A stretch of DNA of 64,000 nucleotides. Source: a candidate division WOR-3 bacterium (lineage in GTDB: Bacteria; SDB-A). The position numbers were made by a program, and so were the translations under genes. The notes under the pieces are model-generated. The model did no database searches. It was not told the DNA's origin and saw only the letters and a program-made list of their open reading frames with translations. The first letter of the stretch is position 1. The number at the start of each line of letters is the position of its first letter. The stretch is from contig JAFGSQ010000024.1 of NCBI GenBank assembly GCA_016934535.1, positions 55,364 through 119,363 on the forward strand. The letters run 5' to 3'. Positions 26,116 through 34,184 of the stretch are shown here, piece after piece.

Positions 26116-28074
26116 ATGAAGAGCAAATCAGTATTGTTATTGTTGGTTGCGGCGGCTTTTCTGATTCCGCTCTCGACGCTCAGCGGAAGAGTGAGCCTCG
26201 ACGGATCAGGCGGTTGGTTCAGAATCCCGTCAGCTTACAACCTCGGCAAAGGAACTTTCACGATTGGCTCAAGGTTAATGCTCAATTATTACGCGTTCGA
26301 GGATTCTTTTCCGACTACCCTGATTTACTACGACACGACTTGGGTGGGACCGGTTTTCACTGTCGACACGACGACCAGAGACACGGTGGTCAGTACTGGA
26401 GACGCTCTTATGTGTATTACAGTTCCATTCGGAATCTCTTACGCGATTACAGATTTCGACGAATTCGGGATTTCGGGCGTTTTTTATTATGACCGTTTCA
26501 TCGCCCAGCACATACACATAAGACCTGACAATCCAGGAATAATCGAAAACGACTCACTCGGCACTTTCCAATATTTCGGAAGGAACAGTATTGTCAGCTC
26601 CGCTATTGGCGATATTTCTGTGTTCTACAAAAGAACCATTCCAGTCAACGAAAAATTTACAATGGGCGGATTAATTCAGATAATATTCCCTACCGGTCCT
26701 GAGAGAGAGGATTCTTTCGTCAGAAGGACGACCCCGGACAGTCTCAGGGTCAGCGAGGACGACATAACATGGAACGGAGGCCTGTTCAGGACTTTCAGAC
26801 AGGGATTCGGCGGCGGAGTCAGCCTGATAGGCTCTTTCAAACCTATCCCTGAATCTCCGTTCTCTCTCGGAGGAATAGTCGGTTACAATTACTTGGGCTA
26901 CAATGAATATCAGACATTGCTCGTCGGCATTGGCGCTTCTTTCAAAGGAAAGTATTTCGAGCCTTTCGTAGAAGCGACAGGAACTTTCGTACTTTCTCCC
27001 GACAGCATTGCAAGCCCTCTGAGACTGACTCCCGGACTCCGCTTCACATCTCTGCCGGGGCTTTATCTTGACATAGCTTACGATTTCAGGCTGACTTCGA
27101 ACGACAAGTACAACGTCGAAAGTTACGCATTCAGCCCGGACTGGCTCGCTTCAGTTGGATTCGGCTGGTCATACGATTTCATCCCGGACCGCCCGAAACT
27201 CGCCTGGATTGCCGGAACAGTGATGGACTCCAAAACAATGACAGGCATATACGGAGCGAGCGTCGCGTTTGAAGACACAACGGCCGACGGATTTCTCTTC
27301 CCCACGCTGGCCACGGACGATTACGGTGCATGGTTCGTAGCCGACATACCTGCTCCCAGGTATATCGAGGTAACGGCAACTGCTCCCGGTTATTCATCAG
27401 TAAGTCCCAGACCCGTTTACGTTTCTCCGGGCGATTCTGTGACCGGCCTCGATTTCGTTCTCGAGCAGAATCTCGGCATTATAAAGGGCGTAGTCTATGA
27501 GATCAAAACCGACGCTTCAACGGCGCCCATAGCCGCCAACATTAACATTACGGGAGACACGACCCTGTCGATTTCGACTGACGAAAACGGCAGATTTGAA
27601 ATCACTCTTCTTCCCGGTACATTCAATTTTGAAGCTTACGTAGCCGGATATATTCCGTCGAAAAAGGAATTCAGTCTCGAAAGCAAACAGGTTTTGGTCG
27701 CGGAGTTCAATCTTCTCAAAGAGAAAGCCGAACTGGTGTTCCACAACATAAACTTCGAAGTCAACAAAGCTGAACTTCTGCCGGAATCCTATCCCATCCT
27801 CGACCAGCTCGCGAGACTTCTCAAAGAAAATCCCGACGTAAAGATAGAAATACAGGGACACACTGACAGCGACGGAAGCAACGCTCACAACCAGCAGCTT
27901 TCCGAAGCGAGAGCCGGTTCTGTTCGGAACTACCTGATCAACTCTCACGGAATCTCCCCTGAAAAACTCATCGCCATAGGTTACGGCGAGTCGAGGCTCA
28001 TGATTTCACCCGAGAGATCGAGAGAAGACAAGAGAATGAACAGAAGAGTGGAATTCCACGTCATAGATAACTAA
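26116..28074 (+). CDS. OmpA-family outer-membrane protein with carboxypeptidase regulatory-like domains
   Basis: 652 residues, start behind AGGAGGGT. Signal peptide (about 1-25), a beta-barrel-like N-terminal part (about 30-365), two carboxypeptidase-D regulatory-like Ig folds (about 370-450 and 455-535), and an OmpA C-terminal peptidoglycan-binding domain (about 540-650) with HTDSDGSNAHNQQLSEARA and the final RRVEF; the conserved Asp and Arg for diaminopimelate binding are there. It tethers the outer membrane to the wall. It heads a three-gene envelope operon. Confidence 0.9.
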   Translation: MKSKSVLLLLVAAAFLIPLSTLSGRVSLDGSGGWFRIPSAYNLGKGTFTIGSRLMLNYYAFEDSFPTTLIYYDTTWVGPVFTVDTTTRDTVVSTGDALMCITVPFGISYAITDFDEFGISGVFYYDRFIAQHIHIRPDNPGIIENDSLGTFQYFGRNSIVSSAIGDISVFYKRTIPVNEKFTMGGLIQIIFPTGPEREDSFVRRTTPDSLRVSEDDITWNGGLFRTFRQGFGGGVSLIGSFKPIPESPFSLGGIVGYNYLGYNEYQTLLVGIGASFKGKYFEPFVEATGTFVLSPDSIASPLRLTPGLRFTSLPGLYLDIAYDFRLTSNDKYNVESYAFSPDWLASVGFGWSYDFIPDRPKLAWIAGTVMDSKTMTGIYGASVAFEDTTADGFLFPTLATDDYGAWFVADIPAPRYIEVTATAPGYSSVSPRPVYVSPGDSVTGLDFVLEQNLGIIKGVVYEIKTDASTAPIAANINITGDTTLSISTDENGRFEITLLPGTFNFEAYVAGYIPSKKEFSLESKQVLVAEFNLLKEKAELVFHNINFEVNKAELLPESYPILDQLARLLKENPDVKIEIQGHTDSDGSNAHNQQLSEARAGSVRNYLINSHGISPEKLIAIGYGESRLMISPERSREDKRMNRRVEFHVIDN

Positions 28075-28086
28075 GCGAGGTGAAAG

Positions 28087-28890
28087 ATGAAAAAATATTC
28101 GATCGCACTTATATTTCTCCTCGTCTCTACGGCTCTGTCAGCTGTTCTTCCCACGAGGACTCTCAGCGTCGAGACGGGCTACATACTGCCGCACAGAGAT
28201 TCTAAAATCGGCATCGGCGACGTTGCGGTAGGACTTTACGATTACACTCAAATAGGCTCGAACTCTCTGCTTGACGTTTTCCTTATACCGAACGTCAAGA
28301 TCAAAGGCGGCGGTTTCATAGGAGAGCTTCCTATTTCAGTTTCTGCGGGAGCATACTACTGGGATTTTCTGGGATACTCTCCTATTCTCTCTCAGTCAAC
28401 CAATGAAGTTCTCACCGATGAACTCACCGGCACCCTGACGGGCAAGCTCTACGGTTACGGTTTCTTCTTCGGTGCAAGCTATTTGATATCCGAAAAACTC
28501 GGTTCCATTCACATTGGATACGAAATTGACAAAGTGATAACCGACATCCGCGGTATCGGCGATTTCTCAATTGACCCCAGAGAGTACGTTGAAAACACGG
28601 ACATTTATCTCATAAGCCCGAGAGTCTGGGGCGAAGTCGATTCCTGGCATCAGACGGTGACGGCCGCCAACGATTTTTCGTTCGGAGTTGTGAAACTTTA
28701 CACCGAGTTGGGTTACGACTTCCAACTTGAAAAAATGAAGTGGGGCGCCGGATTCGGCATTAACGCCGCTTCGAACTGCGAAATCATACTCGGAGTCCTC
28801 GGCCCAGGCGTAGAGATGGATGACGTCAACACAGGCGTAGTACCGGTTGTTCAGGCAATATGGAACTTCGACTTCAGGGAGGAAGAATGA
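28087..28890 (+). CDS. Outer-membrane beta-barrel-like protein
   Basis: 267 residues with a signal peptide (about 1-19), GAGGTGAAAG before the ATG. The body is beta-rich with alternating aromatic/glycine pattern (VSAGAYYWDFLGYS, TGKLYGYGFFFGASY) and the C-terminus ends near IWNFDF, consistent with a barrel. No named family is clear. It lies 12 bases after the OmpA gene and overlaps the next lipoprotein gene (ATGA), so the three probably make an assembled envelope complex. Confidence 0.65.
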   Translation: MKKYSIALIFLLVSTALSAVLPTRTLSVETGYILPHRDSKIGIGDVAVGLYDYTQIGSNSLLDVFLIPNVKIKGGGFIGELPISVSAGAYYWDFLGYSPILSQSTNEVLTDELTGTLTGKLYGYGFFFGASYLISEKLGSIHIGYEIDKVITDIRGIGDFSIDPREYVENTDIYLISPRVWGEVDSWHQTVTAANDFSFGVVKLYTELGYDFQLEKMKWGAGFGINAASNCEIILGVLGPGVEMDDVNTGVVPVVQAIWNFDFREEE

Positions 28891-29528
28891 ACAGGAAATT
28901 GATTTTTATCGCGATCGCGCTTGCCGCCGTCACTGTTATCGGCTGCAACACGATAGTTCACATCACCAGCCGTTCCGACCCGAAAAGTCTCGACACCAGT
29001 GTCGGCGGCAGAATAAACAAACCGTACGATTACGAAAAAGTCTCCGGCCTCGACATCCCGGAAGACATCTCCATGAAACTGGTTCGCGCCCATTTTTACG
29101 GGCACGTTGCTCTCAGCGTTGACTCAGGAGCAGTCGATTCACTGAGACCGAGCAAAATTTATGTCTTCCTGAGCAAAACCGAACCCACGGACGTCCCCAT
29201 GGACACTACTTTATCAGTCCCTCCTGTCAATCCGGTTTACAACAGGGACAACCACAGATTGATAGTGACCATAGAATTTGAACCTCTCAGTCCTCTCGGT
29301 GATTCCGCGGACTTCACTTTCAACGCCGAACTTAACAAAGACGATCTTTTGTGGGCAGACGCGATATTCAAATCGAGAACAGACTTTTACGTCAAAGCCA
29401 TACTGATACCGCCCATCACAAATGTATCAGTTAACACGGACGTCACCGCGTTTGTAGACGATGCTTATTTCGAAGTTGATTTCGAAAAAGAAACAGGGGG
29501 ACTTTTCCCTCTTCTTTTCTGGTTCTGA
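28887..29528 (+). CDS. Lipoprotein of unknown function
   Basis: 213 residues, ATG overlapping the previous stop (ATGA) behind AGGGAGGA. The signal peptide ends in lipobox VIGC (Cys 20). The mature protein is beta-rich, with repeated Asp/Ser/Thr stretches; no family recognised. A longer frame to 28860 exists but lacks a site and disrupts the signal peptide. Third gene of the OmpA operon. Confidence 0.75.
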   Translation: MNRKLIFIAIALAAVTVIGCNTIVHITSRSDPKSLDTSVGGRINKPYDYEKVSGLDIPEDISMKLVRAHFYGHVALSVDSGAVDSLRPSKIYVFLSKTEPTDVPMDTTLSVPPVNPVYNRDNHRLIVTIEFEPLSPLGDSADFTFNAELNKDDLLWADAIFKSRTDFYVKAILIPPITNVSVNTDVTAFVDDAYFEVDFEKETGGLFPLLFWF

Positions 29529-29536
29529 TTAACTTT

Positions 29537-29564
29537 GAGGGGAGGCTTTTATTAGCTTCCCCTC
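29537..29564 (+). terminator. Strong hairpin after the OmpA operon
   Basis: GAGGGGAGGC and GCTTCCCCTC pair over 9 of 10 positions around an 8-base A/T loop. It lies 9 bases after the lipoprotein stop and 12 before the purM ATG. A real U tract is missing (TTCAAAAAA follows), so it may act as mRNA 3'-end protection or a partial terminator rather than a classical one. Confidence 0.5.
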
Positions 29565-29576
29565 TTCAAAAAACCG

Positions 29577-30590
29577 ATGAAATATTCCGATTCCGGCGTT
29601 GACATAGAGAAAGCCGAAAGAGCGCTCGGAAGAATTAAAGAACTCGTTAAATCCACTTTCAACGAAAGAGTCGTGCAGGACATCGGCAATTTCGGAGCGG
29701 TCTTCTCATACCGGGAAAACAGATACCTGGTGTCATCCGCCGACGGTGTCGGAACCAAGCTCAAGATAGCTTTCGCCACGGGAGTTCACAGCACTATCGG
29801 TCAGGATCTTGTAAACCACTGCGTCAACGACATATTTGTTCTCGGAGCAAGCCCGATGTTTTTTCTCGACTACATAGCGTCGGGAAAAATCGTGGAAGAC
29901 ACTTACGAGAGAATAATTGACGGCCTCTCTCGGGCATGCAAAACCAATTCATGTTGTCTGATAGGCGGCGAGACGGCCGAAATGCCCGGCTTTTACATGG
30001 AAGGCGAATACGACATAGCAGGTTTCATTGTGGGCGAAGTAGGAAAGGAAGACATCCTCGGGTCACAAAGAGTATCTGCAACTGACATAATATACGGAAT
30101 AGAATCCTCAGGTCTTCACACAAACGGATATTCTCTGGCGAGAAAGATACTCGAAAACAAAAAAATAGATTTGTCGGACTACCAGCAGGATATCTCTTCT
30201 TCGTGGGGCGAGGCTCTTTTGAAAATTCACAGGACTTACTACCCTCTTCTCAGGGAAGCCGTTCAGGAAAAAAAACTCGTTTCGGCAATGGCTCACATCA
30301 CGGGCGGCGGTATAGGAAAGAATCTGAAAAGATCAATTCCGGCAGATTTGAACGCCGTCATTGAAATGAACTGGCAGATACCGGCCGTTTTCAGCGCTCT
30401 GAAATCTCTCGGAAATGTTGACGAATCGGAAATGATGCTGGCATTCAACATGGGGATGGGAATGATTTGTTCGGTTCCGCAGAACAAATGCCGGGAATTC
30501 GAAACCTACCTCGGTTTAAAAGGCGAACCCGTCCACAGAATAGGTTTCTTCGAAAAAGGGTCGGGAGATGTCAGGTTTGCGGGATCTTAA
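29577..30590 (+). CDS. purM: Phosphoribosylformylglycinamidine cyclo-ligase (AIR synthetase)
   Basis: Fifth step of de novo purine synthesis: ATP-dependent closure of FGAM to AIR. 337 residues, normal length. Diagnostic motifs are DGVGTKLKIA near 60, HCVNDIFVLGASPMFFLDY, GGETAEMPG and SSGLHTNGYSLAR. No ribosome-binding site is obvious and the ATG follows a strong hairpin. The 3' end overlaps the next small gene by 23 bases. Confidence 0.95.
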   Translation: MKYSDSGVDIEKAERALGRIKELVKSTFNERVVQDIGNFGAVFSYRENRYLVSSADGVGTKLKIAFATGVHSTIGQDLVNHCVNDIFVLGASPMFFLDYIASGKIVEDTYERIIDGLSRACKTNSCCLIGGETAEMPGFYMEGEYDIAGFIVGEVGKEDILGSQRVSATDIIYGIESSGLHTNGYSLARKILENKKIDLSDYQQDISSSWGEALLKIHRTYYPLLREAVQEKKLVSAMAHITGGGIGKNLKRSIPADLNAVIEMNWQIPAVFSALKSLGNVDESEMMLAFNMGMGMICSVPQNKCREFETYLGLKGEPVHRIGFFEKGSGDVRFAGS

Positions 30591-30852
30591 AAAAGACAAT
30601 CGCTCGGAATTTTTTTTGTTTCTGTTAAAAAAAAGAAAACCTCACGACGCACTTTCTCTTATCAAAGCGACTGTAAAAGAAGCCGGAACTCAGTGGGGAT
30701 TCGCCTCACCGGCTGTATTCAGGCATTGGAACATGAGCTCTTTAAAAGACATCTTCGATTTCACAGGATCTCTTCCCGAATACTCAGAAATGGATTTTTC
30801 ATATCCCCCCTCGCTAGGCATCATCAGAATTAATGATATTTTTTCTTTTTGA
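30568..30852 (+). CDS. Small hypothetical protein overlapping purM
   Basis: 94 residues in a different frame from the end of purM, starting 23 bases before its stop. GGGTCGGGAG precedes the ATG. The first half is lysine-rich and helical (LFLLKKRKPHDALSLIKATVKEA), the rest shows no motif. No family is recognised; an artefact cannot be excluded, but the length past the overlap and the intact start suggest a gene. Confidence 0.45.
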   Translation: MSGLRDLKKDNRSEFFLFLLKKRKPHDALSLIKATVKEAGTQWGFASPAVFRHWNMSSLKDIFDFTGSLPEYSEMDFSYPPSLGIIRINDIFSF

Positions 30853-30853
30853 C

Positions 30854-30881
30854 TTGTAAAATTTCATAAAACTCTTATATT
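30854..30881 (+). promoter_or_regulatory. Putative promoter of the hsp20-lon operon
   Basis: TTGTAA (30854-30859), 16-base spacer, TATATT (30876-30881): a plausible vegetative promoter just after the small hypothetical gene. The transcript would carry a leader of about 145 bases before the Hsp20 ATG that includes the inverted repeat at 30898-30940. No CIRCE element is seen. Confidence 0.4.
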
Positions 30882-30897
30882 TTCTTTAGACCTCACG

Positions 30898-30940
30898 ATT
30901 AACGCCTTCCGTCTTTACCTTAAGTGTTTTATGCGTTAAT
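30898..30940 (+). repeat. Inverted repeat upstream of hsp20-lon
   Basis: ATTAACGC (30898-30905) and GCGTTAAT (30933-30940) form perfect 8-base arms separated by 27 bases, 92 bases before the hsp20 start and downstream of the putative promoter. This could be an operator or an RNA stem. It does not match CIRCE or a HrcA site. Confidence 0.4.
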
Positions 30941-31032
30941 ATTGTTGTTAATCTTTTTACAACGTCGTTGAGAATAGTCAAAACAGCGTGTTTTAGGCAA
31001 ATAAAACAATAGAGTTTTGGGAGAAAACTTCA

Positions 31033-31371
31033 ATGTACAAGATTCACGATGAAAGCCCTTTGATGGATATTATCGTAAAAAAAACGTCAGTGGTTTTGAC
31101 GGTGGAAGTTCCCGGTCTCAAAGCCGAAGACATAATAATTCAGCTGAACGAGGACAAGATCACGCTGATTTCAAAGATTCCTCCGGCCTTAACAGTCGAG
31201 GGTAAATACGTTTTAATGGAAAGATGTCACAGACCGTTTAACAGGACAATTTCTCTTCCTCATAAAATCGATCCTGATTCTATTAAGACAAATCTATCGG
31301 GAGGAATTCTCACGATTCATCTGTCAATATTAAAGGAGGTTCGTTCTGCAAGGACAATCCAGCTACTCTGA
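31033..31371 (+). CDS. Small heat-shock protein (Hsp20/alpha-crystallin), short form
   Basis: ATP-independent chaperone that holds unfolding proteins. The 112 residues are almost only the alpha-crystallin domain: the PGLKAEDIII strand, the ERCHRPFNRTISLP block and the final SGGILTIHL. The N-terminal arm is only about 10 residues and the C-terminal IxI/V motif is at most rudimentary, so oligomers may be small. It overlaps the lon reading frame and lies under the same putative promoter, in keeping with a stress operon. Confidence 0.85.
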   Translation: MYKIHDESPLMDIIVKKTSVVLTVEVPGLKAEDIIIQLNEDKITLISKIPPALTVEGKYVLMERCHRPFNRTISLPHKIDPDSIKTNLSGGILTIHLSILKEVRSARTIQLL

Positions 31372-33718
31372 AAAAAAACCGCTGCCCGCGATCCCTCCGG
31401 TAATTTTACCTCTTTTGGTGCTTGACAAGCAGATAATTTACCCAAATCTCCCGTTAGTTGTAATTGTGTCGGGTCAAAAAGACATTGACATGATTAACGA
31501 AATCCTCAAATCCAGAGACAAAACGCTGGTCGCGGTTTTGAAAAAGGAAAACAACGAAGAAGGATTGCCCCTCGAAAACTACGTATACGAAACCGGAGTC
31601 ATTTCTCTAGTGACAAAACTCATGAATTACGACGACAATTACAGGATCATAATTCAGGGAAGAAAAAGAGTCAGACTTCAGAAAATATTCGACAAAGACA
31701 CATACTCAAAAGCGGAAGTCGTATCGATTGATGACACAAACGAAACGGGCGTGGAAACAGACGCCTTGCACAGATCCCTTCAAAACACTTTTATAGATCT
31801 GATAGAAGAAACTCCCGCAATACCCCAGGAGCTGAAAATCGTCATCAAAGAGATAGACAAACCCGGAAGCCTTGCGGACTTTGTATCCATGCACATAAAC
31901 ATGGACATAACAGACAGGCAGAAAATACTGGAAACCCCTGACGTCAGAGAGAGAATAAGATTCGTTCTCGAAAAAGTAATAGATGAACTGGAGATTGCAA
32001 AAGTTGCATCAAAAATAAGGAAAGACGTTGAAGAAAAAGCCGAAGACAGCAGAAAAGAATATTTTTTAAGAGAACAGATGAAAGCCATAAAAAAAGAACT
32101 CGGTGAAAAAGACGATTCTGCGAGAGAGATCGGCGAAATTCAGGAGAAGATGCAAAAAACGCTTCTCACTGAAGAGGCAAAAAAAGCCTGTGAGAAGGAG
32201 ATTGAAAGAATAAATCAGATGCCTCCTGCCTCCGCAGAATACTCTGTTTCGAGGACATACATTGACTGGATACTCGATCTTCCATGGGGAGTTTACACCA
32301 AGGACAAAGCAAACATACGCAATGCAAAAAGCATTCTCGATTCCGACCATTACGACCTGAAAGACGTAAAAGAAAGAATACTGGAATTCATAGCAGTCAG
32401 AAAACTAAAGAACGACGTCAAAAGTCCGATAATTTGCTTTTTAGGTCCTCCCGGAGTCGGAAAGACTTCACTCGGTCAGTCAATAGCCAAAACCCTGGGA
32501 AGAAAATTTGTCAGGTTTTCTCTTGGAGGGATCAGGGACGAAGCGGAAATAAGGGGTCACAGAAGAACATACGTAGGCGCGATGCCGGGAAGGATAGTCC
32601 AGGGAATCAGAAGGGCTGAGTCTGCTAATCCGCTGTTCATGCTCGATGAGATAGACAAGCTCGGCGTCGATTTCCGGGGTGATCCCGCTTCGGCTCTTTT
32701 AGAGGTGCTGGACCCCGAGCAGAATTCAGGTTTCAGGGATCATTACCTGGATCTGTCATTCGATTTGTCGAAAGTCCTTTTCATCATGACCGCCAACACA
32801 ACTGCAACCATACCGCCTGCGCTGTTAGACAGAATGGAGATAATAGAACTCTCTGGTTACACCACCGAGGAAAAAATTGAAATAGCCAGGATACACCTGC
32901 TCCCCCGGCAATTGAAAGAAAACGGATTAGACGGTAAAAATATAAGTTTCAGTAATGAGGCGATTGAAACCATAATATCCAACTACACTTTCGAAGCAGG
33001 GGTCAGAAATCTTGAGAGGAACATTTCAAGAATATGCAGAAAAATAGCGAAAAAAATAGCTTCCTCATCCGCTCTCGAAACAACCGCTTCTGAAATTACA
33101 AAGCAATCAATCACGAAATTCCTCGGTCCTCCTAGGCAGATTCATGAGAAAAAACTGCCCGTTCCCCAGGTAGGCATTTCCACAGGCCTGGCTTGGACGC
33201 CAAACGGCGGGGAGATTCTTTTCATCGAATCAATATTCATGCCCGGGAAAGGCAATCTCATTCTCACCGGCCAGCTCGGAGACGTCATGAAAGAATCCGC
33301 TATGGCGGCTCTGACATATCTGAAAGCGACCGTCGTAAAAAAAGACGGAAGTCAGGACTTTTTTAAAGACAAAGATTTCCACATTCATGTTCCGGCCGGA
33401 GCCATACCTAAAGACGGACCGTCTGCCGGAGTGGCTATTGTTTCAGCTTTGTACAGCAGAATCAACAACATCAAATTGAAAAATGAAGTAGCCATGACGG
33501 GAGAGATTACGCTTTCCGGAAGAGTTTTGCCCGTCGGCGGAATAGAGAACAAAGTGTTGGCTGCGAAAAGGTCCGGTGTTAAAACAGTAATACTCCCGAA
33601 AGACAACGCCGCTGATTTTTCTCAAATACCGGCAGAAAAGAAAAAGGGGATAAAACCCATTTTCGTCGAAAGCATTGATAAAGTCCTGAAATACGTAATT
33701 CATACAAAGGGAGAATGA
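31346..33718 (+). CDS. lon: ATP-dependent protease Lon, probable CTG start
   Basis: Cytoplasmic AAA+ protease, 790 residues from the proposed start. Motifs in that numbering: Walker A GPPGVGKT (about 367), catalytic S693 (DGPSAGV) and K736 (ENKVLAAKRSG). The first TTG at 31415 lies inside the conserved N-terminal segment (IPPVILPLLVLDKQIIYP aligns with the usual LPxLPLRDxVVFP), so the start is upstream. The frame is open back to a stop at 31331 and holds no ATG/GTG/TTG; AAGGAGG at 31333-31339 is spaced 6 bases before CTG at 31346. It overlaps hsp20 by 26 bases. Confidence 0.9.
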   Translation: MQGQSSYSEKKPLPAIPPVILPLLVLDKQIIYPNLPLVVIVSGQKDIDMINEILKSRDKTLVAVLKKENNEEGLPLENYVYETGVISLVTKLMNYDDNYRIIIQGRKRVRLQKIFDKDTYSKAEVVSIDDTNETGVETDALHRSLQNTFIDLIEETPAIPQELKIVIKEIDKPGSLADFVSMHINMDITDRQKILETPDVRERIRFVLEKVIDELEIAKVASKIRKDVEEKAEDSRKEYFLREQMKAIKKELGEKDDSAREIGEIQEKMQKTLLTEEAKKACEKEIERINQMPPASAEYSVSRTYIDWILDLPWGVYTKDKANIRNAKSILDSDHYDLKDVKERILEFIAVRKLKNDVKSPIICFLGPPGVGKTSLGQSIAKTLGRKFVRFSLGGIRDEAEIRGHRRTYVGAMPGRIVQGIRRAESANPLFMLDEIDKLGVDFRGDPASALLEVLDPEQNSGFRDHYLDLSFDLSKVLFIMTANTTATIPPALLDRMEIIELSGYTTEEKIEIARIHLLPRQLKENGLDGKNISFSNEAIETIISNYTFEAGVRNLERNISRICRKIAKKIASSSALETTASEITKQSITKFLGPPRQIHEKKLPVPQVGISTGLAWTPNGGEILFIESIFMPGKGNLILTGQLGDVMKESAMAALTYLKATVVKKDGSQDFFKDKDFHIHVPAGAIPKDGPSAGVAIVSALYSRINNIKLKNEVAMTGEITLSGRVLPVGGIENKVLAAKRSGVKTVILPKDNAADFSQIPAEKKKGIKPIFVESIDKVLKYVIHTKGE

Positions 33719-33719
33719 A

Positions 33720-34184
33720 TTGATAAGCGATTTGTTGAAACCCGAAAGCGTTATTATTAGCAATGAAAAATTTAACTTCGAGAATGCTCTCGAAGCACTA
33801 ATCGAAGTCATCGAAATAAATCCCGAATCCAAACCCGCTCTCAAAGATCTGCTCATAAAACGGGAAGAACTCATTTCCTCAAGACTCGGAAAAGGAGTCA
33901 TGATTTTCAGAGCCTGGCCTGTCGAAGCCGACAACGCATATTTTTCTCTCGGAATTTTTCCCGAAGGCCTCGACGTAGAGACTTTCGACGGAGAAGACAT
34001 AAAAATCGCCGGGCTTTTGGCCGCGCCTAAAAACAGGGAACACGATTACCACGAAAATCTCGTCTCTGTTTTGAGGCTTTTCAACGAAAATTCACTCAGG
34101 GACGATCTGCTGCTTTGCGAAGACGCTTCAAAAATCATTGAGTTGATAAAGGAAGAGGAGACAGAATTTGAAAAGTCAGTCTGA
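33720..34184 (+). CDS. PTS IIA (PtsN/fructose-type)-like protein without the active histidine
   Basis: 154 residues with the PTS_EIIA_2 pattern: N-terminal DLLKPESVI, KREELISSRLGKGVMIF at the active-site block, FDGEDIKIAGLLAAP and a second His-bearing segment YHENLVSVLRLF (H111). In PtsN the first block reads GxAIPH with the phosphorylated His; here the equivalent reads MIFR (R64), so phosphotransfer is unlikely. The start is TTG behind AAGGGAGA. It sits between lon and aspS, and aspS overlaps it by 17 bases. Possibly a regulatory, non-phosphorylated relative. Confidence 0.72.
   Translation: MISDLLKPESVIISNEKFNFENALEALIEVIEINPESKPALKDLLIKREELISSRLGKGVMIFRAWPVEADNAYFSLGIFPEGLDVETFDGEDIKIAGLLAAPKNREHDYHENLVSVLRLFNENSLRDDLLLCEDASKIIELIKEEETEFEKSV

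Noticed and set aside
30840-31033. CIRCE operator before hsp20
   Set aside because: No TTAGCACTC-type repeat was found; only an unrelated inverted repeat.
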